The notes: generated by a model from the sequence alone, not told the origin. 64,000 nucleotides of DNA from Salinicola halophilus (GCF_003206155.1 NZ_PZJV01000001.1:471007-535006); one strand, 5' to 3'; counted from the stretch's first letter, positions 1 through 10,292 are shown. Translations and numbers: made by a program.

Positions 1-33
1 CCGGTTCGGGTGCTTCAGCGAGGTAAATCACCG

Positions 34-1245
34 TTACATCATGTCGAACAGCGAAGTGCCTTGCAGGTTGGAGAAGGACTTCTGCGCGGCCTGCAGACCG
101 ACCTGACTCAGCACGTAATCGGAGATGGCGGCGTTGTAATCGAGATCGACCAGGTTGCTCTTGGTCTGGGTGTAGCTGAGGGCGCGATCGCTGCCGACAC
201 TGTCCAGCGTATCCAGCTCGTTGAGCCTAGCCCCGACCGATGCCCGAACCGTCAGCACGTTATCCAGCGCGTTGTCCATTTCACGGCTGGTGCTCGACAG
301 CCCGTTGGCGAACGCGGCTTGATCCTGGGGTGATTCGATCGGTTTCTCGAGCACCGCGAGCGCGTTTTCGAAAGACTTGAAAACGTCCGGCTGGCGGTCC
401 TGGGCACGCCCCATCTCGAAGCGGTCGCCGGGTTCGGGGTCACCCGACAGGGTCAGTCTCAGACCGCCGAACTCGAGGGTCTTACCGGTTTCGTACTTCC
501 CGGATTGGATTTCATCGCCATTGTCTTCATTGATAACGGTATAACGGCGAGGTTCACCCTCGCTGAACTGCACGCTGAACGTGTCGCCGTAGCCTTCGGC
601 CGACGTGTCGGCGACCTGCGGGCCACTGAACGTCGCCGTGCCGGCGTTGTCAGCATTCGCCGAGGCGACGTAGCCGGCACCGGGAGCGACGCGCTGAAAG
701 ACTTCCTGTCCGGTATTACCGACCTCCATGAGACGAGAAGCATCGACTTTCTGTTGCCGGCTCTGCGTGCCCCCGGCGTACTCGACGCCACCCGTTTCAC
801 TCCGTGTGAACGGTGCCGCGCCATCCTGAAAGCCACCGAAGATATAGTCGCCGTTGCCGTTGGTAGAGTTCGCCTGGCCGACCATCGCTTCGTAGACACC
901 GCGCAGTTCGGTGGCGATCGACTGGCGGGCGGCATCGTTCAAGGTGCCGTTGCCCGCCTGTACCAGCAGTGACTTGGCCCGTGTCAGCGAGTCGGTCGTA
1001 CTGTTGAGCACGCTCTCCTCCTGACTCAGGGCGTTGCGAGTGGTGATCCGACTATCGGCGTGCTGAGCATTGGCGGCGAGTGACTGGGATACGCCGACGG
1101 CGCGCGAAGCCGCCTGCGGGTCGTCCGAGGGGCGGACGACCCGCTTACCGGCGGCGAGCTGCTCGCCGACCTTCATGAAATCGCCCTGCTGGCGATTCAT
1201 CGAGCTGACGCTACGTTCGAACATCACGACCGTGCTGACACGCAT
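34..1245 (-). CDS. flgL: Flagellar hook-filament junction protein FlgL (HAP3)
   Basis: FlgL is the second of two junction proteins joining the hook to the flagellin filament; it acts outside the cell at the hook tip. The 403-residue product has the flagellin-like ends expected of the family: an N-terminal coiled-coil segment opening MRVSTVVMFERSVSSMN with a PSDDPQAASRA stretch, and a C-terminal helix ending in FSNLQGTSLFDMM. The middle (about residues 200-290) is the variable beta-rich domain. It lies 85 bp downstream of flgK on the same strand and is probably co-transcribed from the sigma-28 promoter before flgK. Nothing readable follows it in the 33 bases left at the window edge. The assignment is secure from ends, length and position. 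Confidence 0.95.
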   Translation of the reverse strand: MRVSTVVMFERSVSSMNRQQGDFMKVGEQLAAGKRVVRPSDDPQAASRAVGVSQSLAANAQHADSRITTRNALSQEESVLNSTTDSLTRAKSLLVQAGNGTLNDAARQSIATELRGVYEAMVGQANSTNGNGDYIFGGFQDGAAPFTRSETGGVEYAGGTQSRQQKVDASRLMEVGNTGQEVFQRVAPGAGYVASANADNAGTATFSGPQVADTSAEGYGDTFSVQFSEGEPRRYTVINEDNGDEIQSGKYETGKTLEFGGLRLTLSGDPEPGDRFEMGRAQDRQPDVFKSFENALAVLEKPIESPQDQAAFANGLSSTSREMDNALDNVLTVRASVGARLNELDTLDSVGSDRALSYTQTKSNLVDLDYNAAISDYVLSQVGLQAAQKSFSNLQGTSLFDMM

Positions 1246-1330
1246 GGTGAACTCCTCAATGGCCGGTGGCCGTGAAAACGGTATAAGAGTAATCGGCGGG
1301 CACTGACTGCACGCCCCGCGGGGTCATCGA

Positions 1331-2956
1331 CTACGAGCGAATCCCCAGAATGGTATCCAGCGTCGACGTGCCCGCTTCGATCACCTTGGCGTTGGCCGCG
1401 AAATACTGCTGATAGCGCATCAGATTGGCGTACTCCTCGTCGAGGTTCACGCCGGAATCGGCCTGTTGATAGGTGTAGAGCTGCTCGCCAAGCCCTTTCT
1501 GAGTGGCGAGATTGGCGTCGGTGATCGCCGCCCGGTTGCCCACGCCGCTGATCATCGAAGCGAAGCCGCCGCTGAACGAAGCCTTGCCGCCCACCAGTTT
1601 CTGATTCTGCAGGTCGAGCAGCGCCAGCGCGTTGCGGTTGTCTCCCACCCCACCGTTGGTGCCGTCCGCCGCCGCGATCTTGGTGGTATCGCTCAGAGCC
1701 ACGTCGAGCCCGGTGGCCGCATTGCGCGCTGGCTGGACCAAGAAGCTGTCCTCCCGCGAGGGCGTCCCCTTGAGTGTCAACTCGACGCCGGCAAACGCGA
1801 CCTTGCCATCCTTCGCGGTCACCGTAGAGCGATCGCCGCTGGTGAGGTTTTCGAGCTGGTAGCGATCGCCACCCTGGAACGTCAACCGGTAATCGTCGGC
1901 GGTCACTTCACTGGGTTCGTCGAAGCGACCGCTGAAGGAGGCGGTTCCGGCATTCTGACGATCGCCGAACACGGTGGGGCTGCCCAGATCGAAATAGGCC
2001 TCGCCCGCGTTACCCTCGAGATCGACACCCTGCCGGTGCTGCTGGTTGAAACTGCCGGCGAGCGAGACGGAGAGCTGGCCGAGCTGATTCTGCACGCGAT
2101 CGAGCGTTTCGCTGCGAAAGCCGAGCATGCCACCCATCTCGCCGCCCTGAATCACCGACTCTTCCATCTGGGTCAGGTTGCCGCTGGCGTTACGGTAGGC
2201 GACGGTCAGATTGGTGGGATCTTCACGCCCCTCGACCGCCGCGAGTTCGAACGCCTGACTCCCCGCGACCAGCGGCAGACCATTGCCCAGCGACACCTGA
2301 TAGTTGGCCCCGTCCTGCACCGCGACCTTGACGTCCACGACCTTGTTGAGCTGGCTCACCAGGTTGTCACGCTGATCGAGCAGCGCATTGGGTTCTTCGC
2401 CGGTCTTGGCGCGGGCCAGGCTCACCTGTTTGTTGAGCCCCGCGATCTGTTCGCTGAGATCGTTGACCTGGGAGACGGCGCTTTCGAGCTGGCCGTTGAC
2501 GCCGTCGCGCATGTCGTTGAGGTAGGTGTCGTAGGCGCGAAACTGCGCCACCATGCTCTTCGAGGTGCCGAGCATCCCTTCCCGGGCCGCCGGGTCCGAC
2601 GGCGCGCCGGTGAGATCCTCGACGCTCGAGAAGAATTTCTGCATCAGCGTATTCAAACCGGAGTCGCCGTCGGCAAGCAGATCGTCGATCTGGCTGATCT
2701 GCTGACTGTACGTCTCGAGCGCCGCTTCACGGCTGTTGGCCTGATTGAGCTGCGTACCGATATAGGCGTTGTACTGACGTTGGACGCCGTTGACGTTCAC
2801 CCCGGACCCCAGCGCACCGCCCGAGCCGTTCTCGCCGAGCTGGATCAACTGGCGGTTGTAGCCCTCGGTATAGACGTTGGTGATGTTGTTACTGGTGGTG
2901 GAGAGCGCGGACTGGGCAGCGTTCAGACCACTAAGACCGATCGAATACAGGCTCAT
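1331..2956 (-). CDS. flgK: Flagellar hook-associated protein FlgK (HAP1)
   Basis: FlgK forms the first junction ring between hook and filament and is exported through the flagellar type III apparatus. The 541-residue protein begins with the rod/hook signature MSLYSIGLSGLNAAQSALS followed by SNNITNVYTEGYNRQ, and ends with a helical segment containing NLMRYQQYFAANAKVIEAG, the family's polymerisation ends. Its length is typical. A well-matched sigma-28 promoter lies about 60 bp upstream, which fits the known late expression of flgKL. flgL follows after a short gap with no obvious terminator, so the two form an operon separate from flgBCDEFGHIJ. Confidence 0.96.
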   Translation of the reverse strand: MSLYSIGLSGLNAAQSALSTTSNNITNVYTEGYNRQLIQLGENGSGGALGSGVNVNGVQRQYNAYIGTQLNQANSREAALETYSQQISQIDDLLADGDSGLNTLMQKFFSSVEDLTGAPSDPAAREGMLGTSKSMVAQFRAYDTYLNDMRDGVNGQLESAVSQVNDLSEQIAGLNKQVSLARAKTGEEPNALLDQRDNLVSQLNKVVDVKVAVQDGANYQVSLGNGLPLVAGSQAFELAAVEGREDPTNLTVAYRNASGNLTQMEESVIQGGEMGGMLGFRSETLDRVQNQLGQLSVSLAGSFNQQHRQGVDLEGNAGEAYFDLGSPTVFGDRQNAGTASFSGRFDEPSEVTADDYRLTFQGGDRYQLENLTSGDRSTVTAKDGKVAFAGVELTLKGTPSREDSFLVQPARNAATGLDVALSDTTKIAAADGTNGGVGDNRNALALLDLQNQKLVGGKASFSGGFASMISGVGNRAAITDANLATQKGLGEQLYTYQQADSGVNLDEEYANLMRYQQYFAANAKVIEAGTSTLDTILGIRS

Positions 2957-3015
2957 ACCGGGTTCCCGTGTGTCGCCGTCGCATGCGTGGCGATGTGATT
3001 GCGAAGTTGCTTGGT

Positions 3016-3042
3016 TTATCGGCCGAATGCGTCGGGTCTTGA
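3016..3042 (-). promoter_or_regulatory. Sigma-28 (FliA) promoter for flgKL
   Basis: Read on the minus strand, TCAAGACC, 11 bases, then GCCGATAA. The second element is a perfect match to the enterobacterial sigma-28 -10 consensus GCCGATAA, and the first matches TAAAGTTT at T.AAG. The -10 is about 60 bp before the flgK start codon. FliA is encoded in this window. Confidence 0.8.
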
Positions 3043-3163
3043 TCCTCGCGCACTCGGTATTCGCAACGTTTTGTTAATGGACGATGCCGGCACGTGCCAC
3101 TCGACGTGACGGCGCAGCCGGCCGGGGCGAATCCAGTTTTCCAGGGCCGGCGGTGGCAGTCGG

Positions 3164-4321
3164 TTAGAAGATGGTGGTCGGTGCGTTGGTGGCGGCGTGG
3201 GGGTTGGCCGGCGGCGCGTTGCCGGCCATCGCGAGCGTTTCACCCGCCCCGTCCAGCGAACCGAACTGCCGCATGATCTGGCCGAGTTTCTCGGCGTAGC
3301 GCGGATCGGTGGCATAGCCCGCGCGCTGGATCGCCTCGGCGGCGCCCTGCGGGGTGCGGGCCTCGACGACGTCGCGATAGCGGGGGTTGTCGCCGATCAG
3401 TTTGGCGTAGTCGGTGAAAGCATCGGCGTAGGAGTCGTAGACGCGGAAGCTGTCGACCATCTTCACCGGCCGGCCGGAAACGTACTCGGTCGTACCGACG
3501 TCGGTCGTCGCGCCACGCCAGTGGCTGCCGGCCTTGATACCGAAGAGGTTGTGACTGTTGCCGCCGTCCGCGGTCGGTATCTCTCGACGGCCCCAGCCGG
3601 TTTCGAGCGCGGCCTGGGCCAGGATCAGTTCGGCGGGGACACCGGACGCCGCTTCGGCCTTTTTCGCCGGTCCGGCCAGCTGGGTCAGAAAGTCGGCGAC
3701 GTGAGCGGCGCGCCCGGCAAACCGGGCGGCATCGCCGGCGAGTGCGGCGATGGTTGCACCGAAGGACGCCTCCGATGGCGCCGTCTCGGAGGGCTCGGCA
3801 GTAGCGTCACTCGTCATGGACGCCGCATCGCGCGTCGCGCCTTCGGTCACGAGCCGATTCAGCAGCGATTCGCTCGCATCGTGACGTTGCACCCTGAGCC
3901 CGTCCTGAAGAAGCCGCGGTTCACCGCGGGGAATACCCGCGATCAGCTCGGCGATATCGTCCTTCCCGCCATCCGCCGGTGGCGCTGCCTGCGTGCCGGG
4001 CAGGCCGCTTCCCTCGAGCTGGGCGACGAGCTGTTCGGCGAGACCGAAGCCCTTGCCGGCGAGATGCTGCGCCCACTGCTGATCCTGCATCGAGGTCATC
4101 ATGTCGCGCTGCTGGCTCTGCAGCAGTCCCGACTGCGGCGAGGCATCCCGCATGCTCTTGAGCATCGTCTGCAGAAAGATCGCTTCGAACTGACGCGCCG
4201 CTTCCTTGAGACTCCCCTCGGTCGAGTGCGACGCGCCGACCTTGAGCTTCTGAATTCCCTTGACGTCGAGCGCGAACTGGGACGACAGGTCCATCGACGA
4301 AGCACCGCCACCGATCGCCAT
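3164..4321 (-). CDS. flgJ: Flagellar rod-cap and peptidoglycan hydrolase FlgJ
   Basis: FlgJ caps the growing rod and cuts peptidoglycan so that the rod can cross the cell wall in the periplasm. The 385-residue product has both parts: an N-terminal rod-binding domain (about residues 20-115, with ARQFEAIFLQTMLKSMRDA) and a C-terminal glucosaminidase domain (about residues 210-365, with LILAQAALETGWGRREIP carrying the catalytic Glu, then NLFGIKAG and a YATDPRYAEKL stretch). A linker of about 90 residues rich in Ala, Ser and Thr separates them. It overlaps the flgI stop codon by one base (TAATG arrangement), so it is translationally coupled. It is the last gene of the rod operon before the flgKL promoter. 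Confidence 0.95.
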   Translation of the reverse strand: MAIGGGASSMDLSSQFALDVKGIQKLKVGASHSTEGSLKEAARQFEAIFLQTMLKSMRDASPQSGLLQSQQRDMMTSMQDQQWAQHLAGKGFGLAEQLVAQLEGSGLPGTQAAPPADGGKDDIAELIAGIPRGEPRLLQDGLRVQRHDASESLLNRLVTEGATRDAASMTSDATAEPSETAPSEASFGATIAALAGDAARFAGRAAHVADFLTQLAGPAKKAEAASGVPAELILAQAALETGWGRREIPTADGGNSHNLFGIKAGSHWRGATTDVGTTEYVSGRPVKMVDSFRVYDSYADAFTDYAKLIGDNPRYRDVVEARTPQGAAEAIQRAGYATDPRYAEKLGQIMRQFGSLDGAGETLAMAGNAPPANPHAATNAPTTIF

Positions 4322-5475
4322 TAGATGACCTCCAGTTCGGCATTGAGCGAGCCCGAGGATTTCAGCGCCTGCAGGATCGACATCATGTCCTGCGGCGACG
4401 CCCCCAGCGCATTGAGTGCGTTGACCACGTCCATCAGATCGGCGCTGGTCTGCAGCACCTGAAGCGCACCGCCCTCCTGCTGCACGGTGATGTCGGCATC
4501 CGGCACCACGGCGGTCTGGCCGCCGGAGAAAGCGCCCGGCTGGCTGACCTGCGGATTGGAGTCGATCACGATCGAGAGATTGCCGTGCGCCACCGCCGCG
4601 CGGGTCAAGGTGACGGTATCCGACAGGACGATGGAGCCGGTTCGCGAATTGATGATCACCTTCGAAGGACCGCGATCGGCGGTGACGTCGATCCGCTGCA
4701 CCCGGGCCAGGAAGTTGACGCGAGAATTGTCGTCGGCCGGCATCTGCAGGCGCACGGTGCGCCCGTCGAGTGCCGCGGCCACCGGCGCGCCGAACTCCTG
4801 ATTGATGGCCGTGACGACGCGGCTGGCATTCTCGAAGTCAGAGCGATTGAGAAAGAGATCCAGCGAGCCGTCGACTTCGCCCAGTCGCATCGGCACTTCC
4901 TGTTCGACGATACCGCCGCCGGGAATGCGTCCCGCCGCCTGGTGGTTGATCGCCACACTGCTCCCCGCAGCGGATGCGCCGACGCCGCCGACGTAAACGT
5001 TGCCTTGAGAGATCGCGTAGACCCGACCATCGGCGCCCTTCAACGGCGTCATCAGCAGCGTACCGCCCCGCAGGCTGTCGGCGTTGCCCACGGACGACAC
5101 CGTCACGTCGATCTGCTGACCCTGCCGCGAGAACGGCGGCAGCTGGGCGGTGACCATGACCGCCGCCACGTTGCGCAGCTGCATGTTGGTGCCCGGCGGG
5201 ATCGTCACCCCGAGCTGTGAAAGCAGGTTGATGATGCTCTGGCCGGTAAACGGCGCCTGCGTGGTCTGGTCACCCGTGCCGTCGAGTCCGACGACCAGGC
5301 CATAGCCCACCAGCGGGTTGTCGCGCACGCCGGAGAACTCGGCGAGATCCTGGATGCGTTGCGCCTGCGCGCTCGAACAGAGACTCAGGGCCAGCAGCAG
5401 GACGATGAGCTGGCCGAATCTCGATCCGGGAGCGAGACGGGCGATGAGCGAACGGCGAAGAGAAGTCATAGGCAT
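4321..5475 (-). CDS. flgI: Flagellar P-ring protein FlgI
   Basis: FlgI builds the periplasmic P-ring, the bushing of the rod in peptidoglycan. The 384-residue precursor has an N-terminal signal peptide (basic start, then LIVLLLALSLCSSAQAQ, probable cleavage near residue 38) followed by the family opening RIQDLAEFSGVRDNPLVGYG and the GLDGTGD motif. The C-terminus carries the usual DLMDVVNALNALGASPQDMM segment. The start overlaps the flgH stop codon by one base (TGATG). A second Met two codons in is an equally possible start. Length and motifs are fully typical. Confidence 0.96.
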   Translation of the reverse strand: MPMTSLRRSLIARLAPGSRFGQLIVLLLALSLCSSAQAQRIQDLAEFSGVRDNPLVGYGLVVGLDGTGDQTTQAPFTGQSIINLLSQLGVTIPPGTNMQLRNVAAVMVTAQLPPFSRQGQQIDVTVSSVGNADSLRGGTLLMTPLKGADGRVYAISQGNVYVGGVGASAAGSSVAINHQAAGRIPGGGIVEQEVPMRLGEVDGSLDLFLNRSDFENASRVVTAINQEFGAPVAAALDGRTVRLQMPADDNSRVNFLARVQRIDVTADRGPSKVIINSRTGSIVLSDTVTLTRAAVAHGNLSIVIDSNPQVSQPGAFSGGQTAVVPDADITVQQEGGALQVLQTSADLMDVVNALNALGASPQDMMSILQALKSSGSLNAELEVI

Positions 5476-6206
5476 CAGAAAGGCGAAACGTTGAGGAAGA
5501 AGCGCTGCAGCCAGCCCATCGTCTGCGCTTCGTTGATGTAGCCGTCACCGATGTACTCGATGCGCGCATCGGCGACCTGAGACGACTGGACGGTACTGGC
5601 GCCGGTGATCGCCCGCGGGTTGACCACGCCGGAAAAGCGGATGTACTCGGTACCCTGGTTGATCGCGATCTGCTTCTCGCCACGGACTTTCAGGTTGCCG
5701 TTGGCCAGCAGGTCGTAGACTGTGACCGTGATCGTCCCGGTGAAGGTGTTGTTGGCATTGGCGCCGCCGGCGCCGCTGAAGACGTTCTCGCCCTCGACAT
5801 CGGTGCTGTAGTCCTCGAGGAAATCGATCACGTCCGGCACCTGATTCACCGTCAGACCGACGCTGCCGTTGCGCGTGGCGTTGGCCGCCGAGCTCTTGCT
5901 GGCACTGACCTGCTCGTCGAGCACGATGGTCAGGATGTCGCCGATCTGCCGCGGACGCCGGTCCTCGAACAGCGGCTGATAGCCGAAGCGCGCCTGATAG
6001 ATCGAGCCGTTCGCCTGGATCGGCGGTGTCGACGGGACCGTGACCGGGTCCGAATTCTCGACCACCGAATGCCGCGGAATCTGAGCGCAGCCGCCAAGGG
6101 CCAGCAGTACGACCAGCATCAGCAACGCCAGGCGGCAGGCGGCGCCGCGACGCTGACGGTCGCGGCGCGCGCAAACGACGAGGGCGGTCTGGTGAACGGG
6201 CGACAT
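5475..6206 (-). CDS. flgH: Flagellar L-ring lipoprotein FlgH
   Basis: FlgH is the outer-membrane lipoprotein of the L-ring. The frame is open to position 6242, but I choose the ATG at 6206 because an AGGGA ribosome site sits 8 bases ahead of it, while the upstream ATG has a GAG directly abutting it. That gives 243 residues. A lipoprotein signal ends in the lipobox LLALGGC, so the mature protein starts at Cys. Family features follow: [28 protein letters not shown] (quoted here as the region near mature residues 40-67), and a C-terminal [13 protein letters not shown]. It lies between flgG and flgI in the operon. Confidence 0.94.
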   Translation of the reverse strand: MSPVHQTALVVCARRDRQRRGAACRLALLMLVVLLALGGCAQIPRHSVVENSDPVTVPSTPPIQANGSIYQARFGYQPLFEDRRPRQIGDILTIVLDEQVSASKSSAANATRNGSVGLTVNQVPDVIDFLEDYSTDVEGENVFSGAGGANANNTFTGTITVTVYDLLANGNLKVRGEKQIAINQGTEYIRFSGVVNPRAITGASTVQSSQVADARIEYIGDGYINEAQTMGWLQRFFLNVSPF

Positions 6207-6274
6207 GGCGTTTTCCCTGGCGGTTACGGTCGGCATGAACATCTCGGTTCGACGTCTCGATCAGGACGTCGCGA

Positions 6275-7057
6275 TTAGAGCTGGGAGAGACGCGCGAGCA
6301 TCTCGTCGGAGCTTTCGACGGCTTTGCTGTTGATTTCGTAGGCCCGCTGCGTCTCGATCATGCTCACCATCTCCTCGACGACGTTGACGTTGGAGGTTTC
6401 GACGAAGCCCTGGTAGAGCACGCCGGCGCCATCCATGCCCGGGTTGAGGTCGGCCCGCGGGCCGGAGGCGTCGGTTTCCAGATAGAGGTTCTGGCCGATG
6501 CTCTGCAGCCCCGTCGGGTTGATGAAGGTCGACAGCATGATCTGCCCCACCGGATTGCTCTGCGACGAGCCGGGCTGCGTCACGGAGACCGTGCCGTCCT
6601 GACCGATACTGATCGACAGCGCGTTCTGCGGGATGACGATGGGCGGATCGACCGGATAGCCGTTGGCGGTGACCATCTGGCCGTTCTCGTTGACCTGGAA
6701 GCTGCCGTCACGGGTGAAGCCGCTGGTACCGTCGGGCATCTGTACGGCGAAGAACCCCTGGCCGTTGATCGCCAGATCGCGGGAGTTCTCGGTGTTCTGA
6801 AGCCCACCCTGGGTGTGCAGCCGCTCCGTCGCTACAGGCCGCACGCCAGTACCCACCTGCATGCCGGACGGCAGCGTATCGACTACAGATGACTGCGCGC
6901 CGGGCTGGCGCACGTTCTGATACAGCAGATCCTCGAAGACCGCGCGCGAACGCTTGAAACCGTTGGTCGAGACGTTCGCCAGGTTGTTGGAAATGACGTC
7001 CAGCTTGGTCTGCTGCGATTCCAGGCCGGTCTTGGCTGTCCAGAGCGATTTGATCAT
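6275..7057 (-). CDS. flgG: Flagellar distal rod protein FlgG
   Basis: FlgG forms the distal rod, exported via the flagellar apparatus. The 260-residue product has the N-terminal rod signature ([12 protein letters not shown], then [19 protein letters not shown]) and the C-terminal helix [20 protein letters not shown], both diagnostic. Length equals the usual 260 residues exactly. It is 29 bp downstream of flgF and 68 bp upstream of the flgH start chosen here. Confidence 0.97.
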   Translation of the reverse strand: MIKSLWTAKTGLESQQTKLDVISNNLANVSTNGFKRSRAVFEDLLYQNVRQPGAQSSVVDTLPSGMQVGTGVRPVATERLHTQGGLQNTENSRDLAINGQGFFAVQMPDGTSGFTRDGSFQVNENGQMVTANGYPVDPPIVIPQNALSISIGQDGTVSVTQPGSSQSNPVGQIMLSTFINPTGLQSIGQNLYLETDASGPRADLNPGMDGAGVLYQGFVETSNVNVVEEMVSMIETQRAYEINSKAVESSDEMLARLSQL

Positions 7058-7086
7058 GTTGAAACCCTCAAAGGCCGCTAAGGCCG

Positions 7087-7851
7087 TTAACCGTTGATCG
7101 ACAGCAGGCTGTTGGCGCGCTGCTCGTTCTCGTTGGCACTTTCGATCACTTTCATGTGCATGTCGTAGCGCCGCGAGGCGTCGATCATGGAAATCATGGC
7201 GTCGGTGGCGGTGACGTTACTGCCCTCGAGTGCGCCCGAGACCAGGCGTAACGTGTCGTCCGCCGGCTGCGGCGGCGCAAAGTCTTCGCCCTCGGGCGGC
7301 GTCAGTCGAAAGAGGCCGTCCTCGCCGCGCACCAGGTTCTCGTTGCCCGGCGATACCAGCTTCAGGCGAGCCAGCGGCGCGATGGCGTCCGGGTTCTGGC
7401 CCGGTTCGATCACGCTGATCGAACCGTCGCCGGCCACGCTGACTTCGCCCCCCGGCGGGATCACGATCGCCTGGCCGTCATCGCTCAGTACCGGATTGCC
7501 CAGCGAGGTGAGAAGACCGGTCTCGTCGACCTTGAGGTCCCCCCGGCGGGTGTAGCCCTCGCCGCCATCCGGCGACTGCACCGCAAGCCAGGCGTCGCCC
7601 TGCATCGCCACGTCGAGACTGCGACCGGTCGTGCTGATATCGCCCGGGGTGAAGTCCGCACCCGGCGTTGTCATCATCGAGGCGATTCGCGTGCCCAGAC
7701 GGGCTTCACCCTCGACGGGTACGGCACGCTGCGCCATCAGTTCGCCGCGAAACCCGGGCGTGGAGACGTTGGCCAGGTTGTTGTTGACCACCGCCTGCTG
7801 CGCCATGGTCTGGCTGGCACCGCCACCGGCGGTATAGAAGATGCGATCCAT
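7087..7851 (-). CDS. flgF: Flagellar proximal rod protein FlgF
   Basis: FlgF is a proximal rod subunit. The 254-residue protein opens [19 protein letters not shown], has the [16 protein letters not shown] rod motif near residue 25 and ends with a coiled segment containing [20 protein letters not shown]. It sits between flgE and flgG in the canonical order, 105 bp after flgE. Confidence 0.95.
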   Translation of the reverse strand: MDRIFYTAGGGASQTMAQQAVVNNNLANVSTPGFRGELMAQRAVPVEGEARLGTRIASMMTTPGADFTPGDISTTGRSLDVAMQGDAWLAVQSPDGGEGYTRRGDLKVDETGLLTSLGNPVLSDDGQAIVIPPGGEVSVAGDGSISVIEPGQNPDAIAPLARLKLVSPGNENLVRGEDGLFRLTPPEGEDFAPPQPADDTLRLVSGALEGSNVTATDAMISMIDASRRYDMHMKVIESANENEQRANSLLSING

Positions 7852-7956
7852 GGTGTGGCTCTATCCCTCTGGGCGTGACAGGAGCCGGGCAACGCGGCTC
7901 GGTCTCGATGATGGCGGCCTGGCGCTCGCGAAAGCCGCAGGCCGCCGATCGCGCGA

Positions 7957-9441
7957 TCAGCGCAGGTTGACCACCGTCTGCAGCACTTCGTCCTGCGTCT
8001 TGATGGTGTTGGTGTTGGCCTGGAAGTTGCGCTGCGCAATGATCAGATCCACCAGCTCTTCGGTGAGATCGACGTTGGATGCCTCCAGCGTGCCCGCCTG
8101 CAGCGAGCCGTAACGACCGGAACCCGCAACGCCCATCACCGCCTGACCGGACGAGGACGTCTCGGCCCACAGGTTGTCGCCGCGCGGCGTCAGTCCTTCG
8201 GGGTTGGCGAAGTCGGCGACGGTGACGCGCCCTAGACCCACACGCTGATCGTTGGAGTAGTTGCCGACGATCAGACCGTCTTCCTCGACGGCGATACCCA
8301 CGAGCTGACCGGCGGCGTAACCGTCCTGGTTCGGCGAGTTGGTCGCGAAGGCCTGCGCCGTCTGCGAAGAGCCTGCGAAGTCGAAGTCGAAGTCCAGCGC
8401 TTCGGAGCCGTTCTGCGGATCGAAGGTGTAGCCGGCGCTTGTCGTGTTATCGAAGTCCAGACCGCCGTTGGTGCTGATACCGCTGAGCTGACCGTTGGCG
8501 GTAAAGGAGAGCATCTTGTCGTCGAGTACCGCGGCGTAGCTGATCCGGCCACCGGTGTAACCGGTCACGTCGCCGGCAGCATTGGTCCGCGGCGTCGTTC
8601 CGGTGACCGTTGCGATGTAGTCGGTGCCGTCGGCGCGCACGCTGTATTCACCGTTACCCCCGTTACGTCCCCGCGGGTTGCGGGAGAAGACCGGGTCACC
8701 ATCGAGATTGTTGGTCGACTTCGGGAAGGTGTTGTTCTCGCCAAGCGACACACGCGTCTCGACTTTCCAGCTGTTCTCCAGCTCACCGCCGTTGGCGTCC
8801 TGGTCGGCACGAACGAAGTACATCTGCAGGTTGTGCGCGTTACCCTGCGTGTCGATGACGCTGGTAGAAGTGCTGTAGTTGTAGGTTGCCGAATTGGCGG
8901 CGTTGAACGGCCGCGCGTTACCGTTGTTGTCCGTCGGTACCGCAGAGCTGGCGTCGAGGTCGATCGCCGCGCTGGCGTTCTGGGTCGCCTTGGCGATCAT
9001 CGAGTCGCCCGGCAGCTGGATGACTTCCGGCAGGCCGCCGGTGGGAACCGTGGCACTGGTATCCAGGGAGTTGAAGTTGCTGACGTTGTACCCGGTGAGG
9101 TAGGCGCCCTGCGCGTTGGCGAGATAGCCTTCGGTCGTCATGGTGAGCTGACCGTTACGCGAGTAACCCACTTCGTTGCCCTGCGAGAAACGCAGGAAGC
9201 CGTCACCGCTGATGCCCACGTCCAGGTTGCGGCCCGTGGTCTCGAGCGTGCCGTTGGCGAAGTCCTGAAGGACGCCGGAGACCTTGGTCCCGAGTCCGAT
9301 CTTGCTACCGGCGTAGACGTCGGCGAACTGAACCGAGGAGCTCTTGAAGCCCTTGGTCTGCGAGTTGGCAATGTTGTTGCCGATGGCATCGAGCTGCTGC
9401 GAGGCGGCGTTGACGCCGCTGAGTGCCTGCGAAAATCCCAT
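7957..9441 (-). CDS. flgE: Flagellar hook protein FlgE
   Basis: FlgE polymerises into the hook, the flexible coupling outside the cell. The 494-residue product has the N-terminal signature GFSQALSGVNAASQQLDAIG with NIANSQTKGFKSSSVQF and the C-terminal VDLTEELVDLIIAQRNFQAN motif. It is longer than the roughly 400-residue enterobacterial protein; the extra length lies in the surface-exposed middle (about residues 150-400), which varies between species. Preceded by flgD and followed by flgF on the same strand. Confidence 0.96.
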   Translation of the reverse strand: MGFSQALSGVNAASQQLDAIGNNIANSQTKGFKSSSVQFADVYAGSKIGLGTKVSGVLQDFANGTLETTGRNLDVGISGDGFLRFSQGNEVGYSRNGQLTMTTEGYLANAQGAYLTGYNVSNFNSLDTSATVPTGGLPEVIQLPGDSMIAKATQNASAAIDLDASSAVPTDNNGNARPFNAANSATYNYSTSTSVIDTQGNAHNLQMYFVRADQDANGGELENSWKVETRVSLGENNTFPKSTNNLDGDPVFSRNPRGRNGGNGEYSVRADGTDYIATVTGTTPRTNAAGDVTGYTGGRISYAAVLDDKMLSFTANGQLSGISTNGGLDFDNTTSAGYTFDPQNGSEALDFDFDFAGSSQTAQAFATNSPNQDGYAAGQLVGIAVEEDGLIVGNYSNDQRVGLGRVTVADFANPEGLTPRGDNLWAETSSSGQAVMGVAGSGRYGSLQAGTLEASNVDLTEELVDLIIAQRNFQANTNTIKTQDEVLQTVVNLR

Positions 9442-9578
9442 GACTGACTCCCTGCGTTAGCGTTTGGGGCCGGACTCGGCAGGCGTCTACCGCCATTCGG
9501 CGACGGCCGCGATCCGGTGAAGCGAGGTTTAGGGCTGAATCGAGTGACGCAAAACGGGTAGCACCCGATAGCGCGTCA

Positions 9579-10292
9579 CTAGAGAATCTGACGAACCTGC
9601 GTGAGCGCCACGGGTTCCTGGGCGTAGCCCAGATCCAGCAGCGGGCCGCCATCGCGCTGAATGACGCCGTTGACCAGCGCGTAGTTCAACGGTGCGGCTG
9701 ACGTTCTCTCCTCGCCGTTGATCGCCGTCATTTCTGCGCTGTAAGTCGTGTTGTCCGAGGCATAGCTGCCATCGGCGAGCTTGCCGTCCCAGGTGAAGCT
9801 GTGGACGCCGGCGGCGAGCGGGCCGGTGGCAAAGGTACTGACGACTTCGCCGTTGGCGCCCTTGATCGCGATCTCCATATCTTCGACGCCCTGATCCAGA
9901 TCGACACCGATCGGCGTGGCCGCGACCTTGCCGGTCACCTCGTCGGTCTTGCCGACCAGGATCTGGCTGCCCGGTACCATCACGCCCTGACCGATCAGCG
10001 CGCTTGCCTGAAGCGTCTGGCCGGCGTCGATCTGCTCGGTGATCGCGGAAAGGTTGTCGTTGAGCTTTTCGATACCGCTGACCGTGTTGATCTGCGCCAG
10101 CTGAGCGGTCATGTCCGAGTTTTCCATCGGACTCGTCGGGTCCTGGTTCTTGAGCTGCGTCACCAGCAGCGTCATGAAGCGATCATTGAGCTCGCCACTG
10201 GAATTGGTCCCGGCTGCGCCGTTTGCGCTGCCCGCGGGCGCCGGCCCATTGATGTTGGCCAGCGCATTGCTGCCGATCACCGGACTCGCCAT
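9579..10292 (-). CDS. flgD: Hook assembly scaffold protein FlgD
   Basis: FlgD caps the growing hook and is needed for FlgE polymerisation. The 237-residue product contains the conserved LNDRFMTLLVTQLKNQDPTS region (near residues 36-55) followed by PMENSDMTAQLAQINTVSGIE, and a C-terminal Ig-like region with FTWDGKLADG, as in other FlgD proteins. It has a low-complexity N-terminus rich in Gly, Ala and Asn. Located between flgC and flgE, as usual. Confidence 0.95.
   Translation of the reverse strand: MASPVIGSNALANINGPAPAGSANGAAGTNSSGELNDRFMTLLVTQLKNQDPTSPMENSDMTAQLAQINTVSGIEKLNDNLSAITEQIDAGQTLQASALIGQGVMVPGSQILVGKTDEVTGKVAATPIGVDLDQGVEDMEIAIKGANGEVVSTFATGPLAAGVHSFTWDGKLADGSYASDNTTYSAEMTAINGEERTSAAPLNYALVNGVIQRDGGPLLDLGYAQEPVALTQVRQIL

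Noticed and set aside
1466-2998. A 510-codon open frame on the plus strand opposite flgK
   Set aside because: It mirrors flgK in a GC-rich genome where antisense frames stay open; the composition is His/Arg/Ala-rich and not protein-like, and FlgK is certain.
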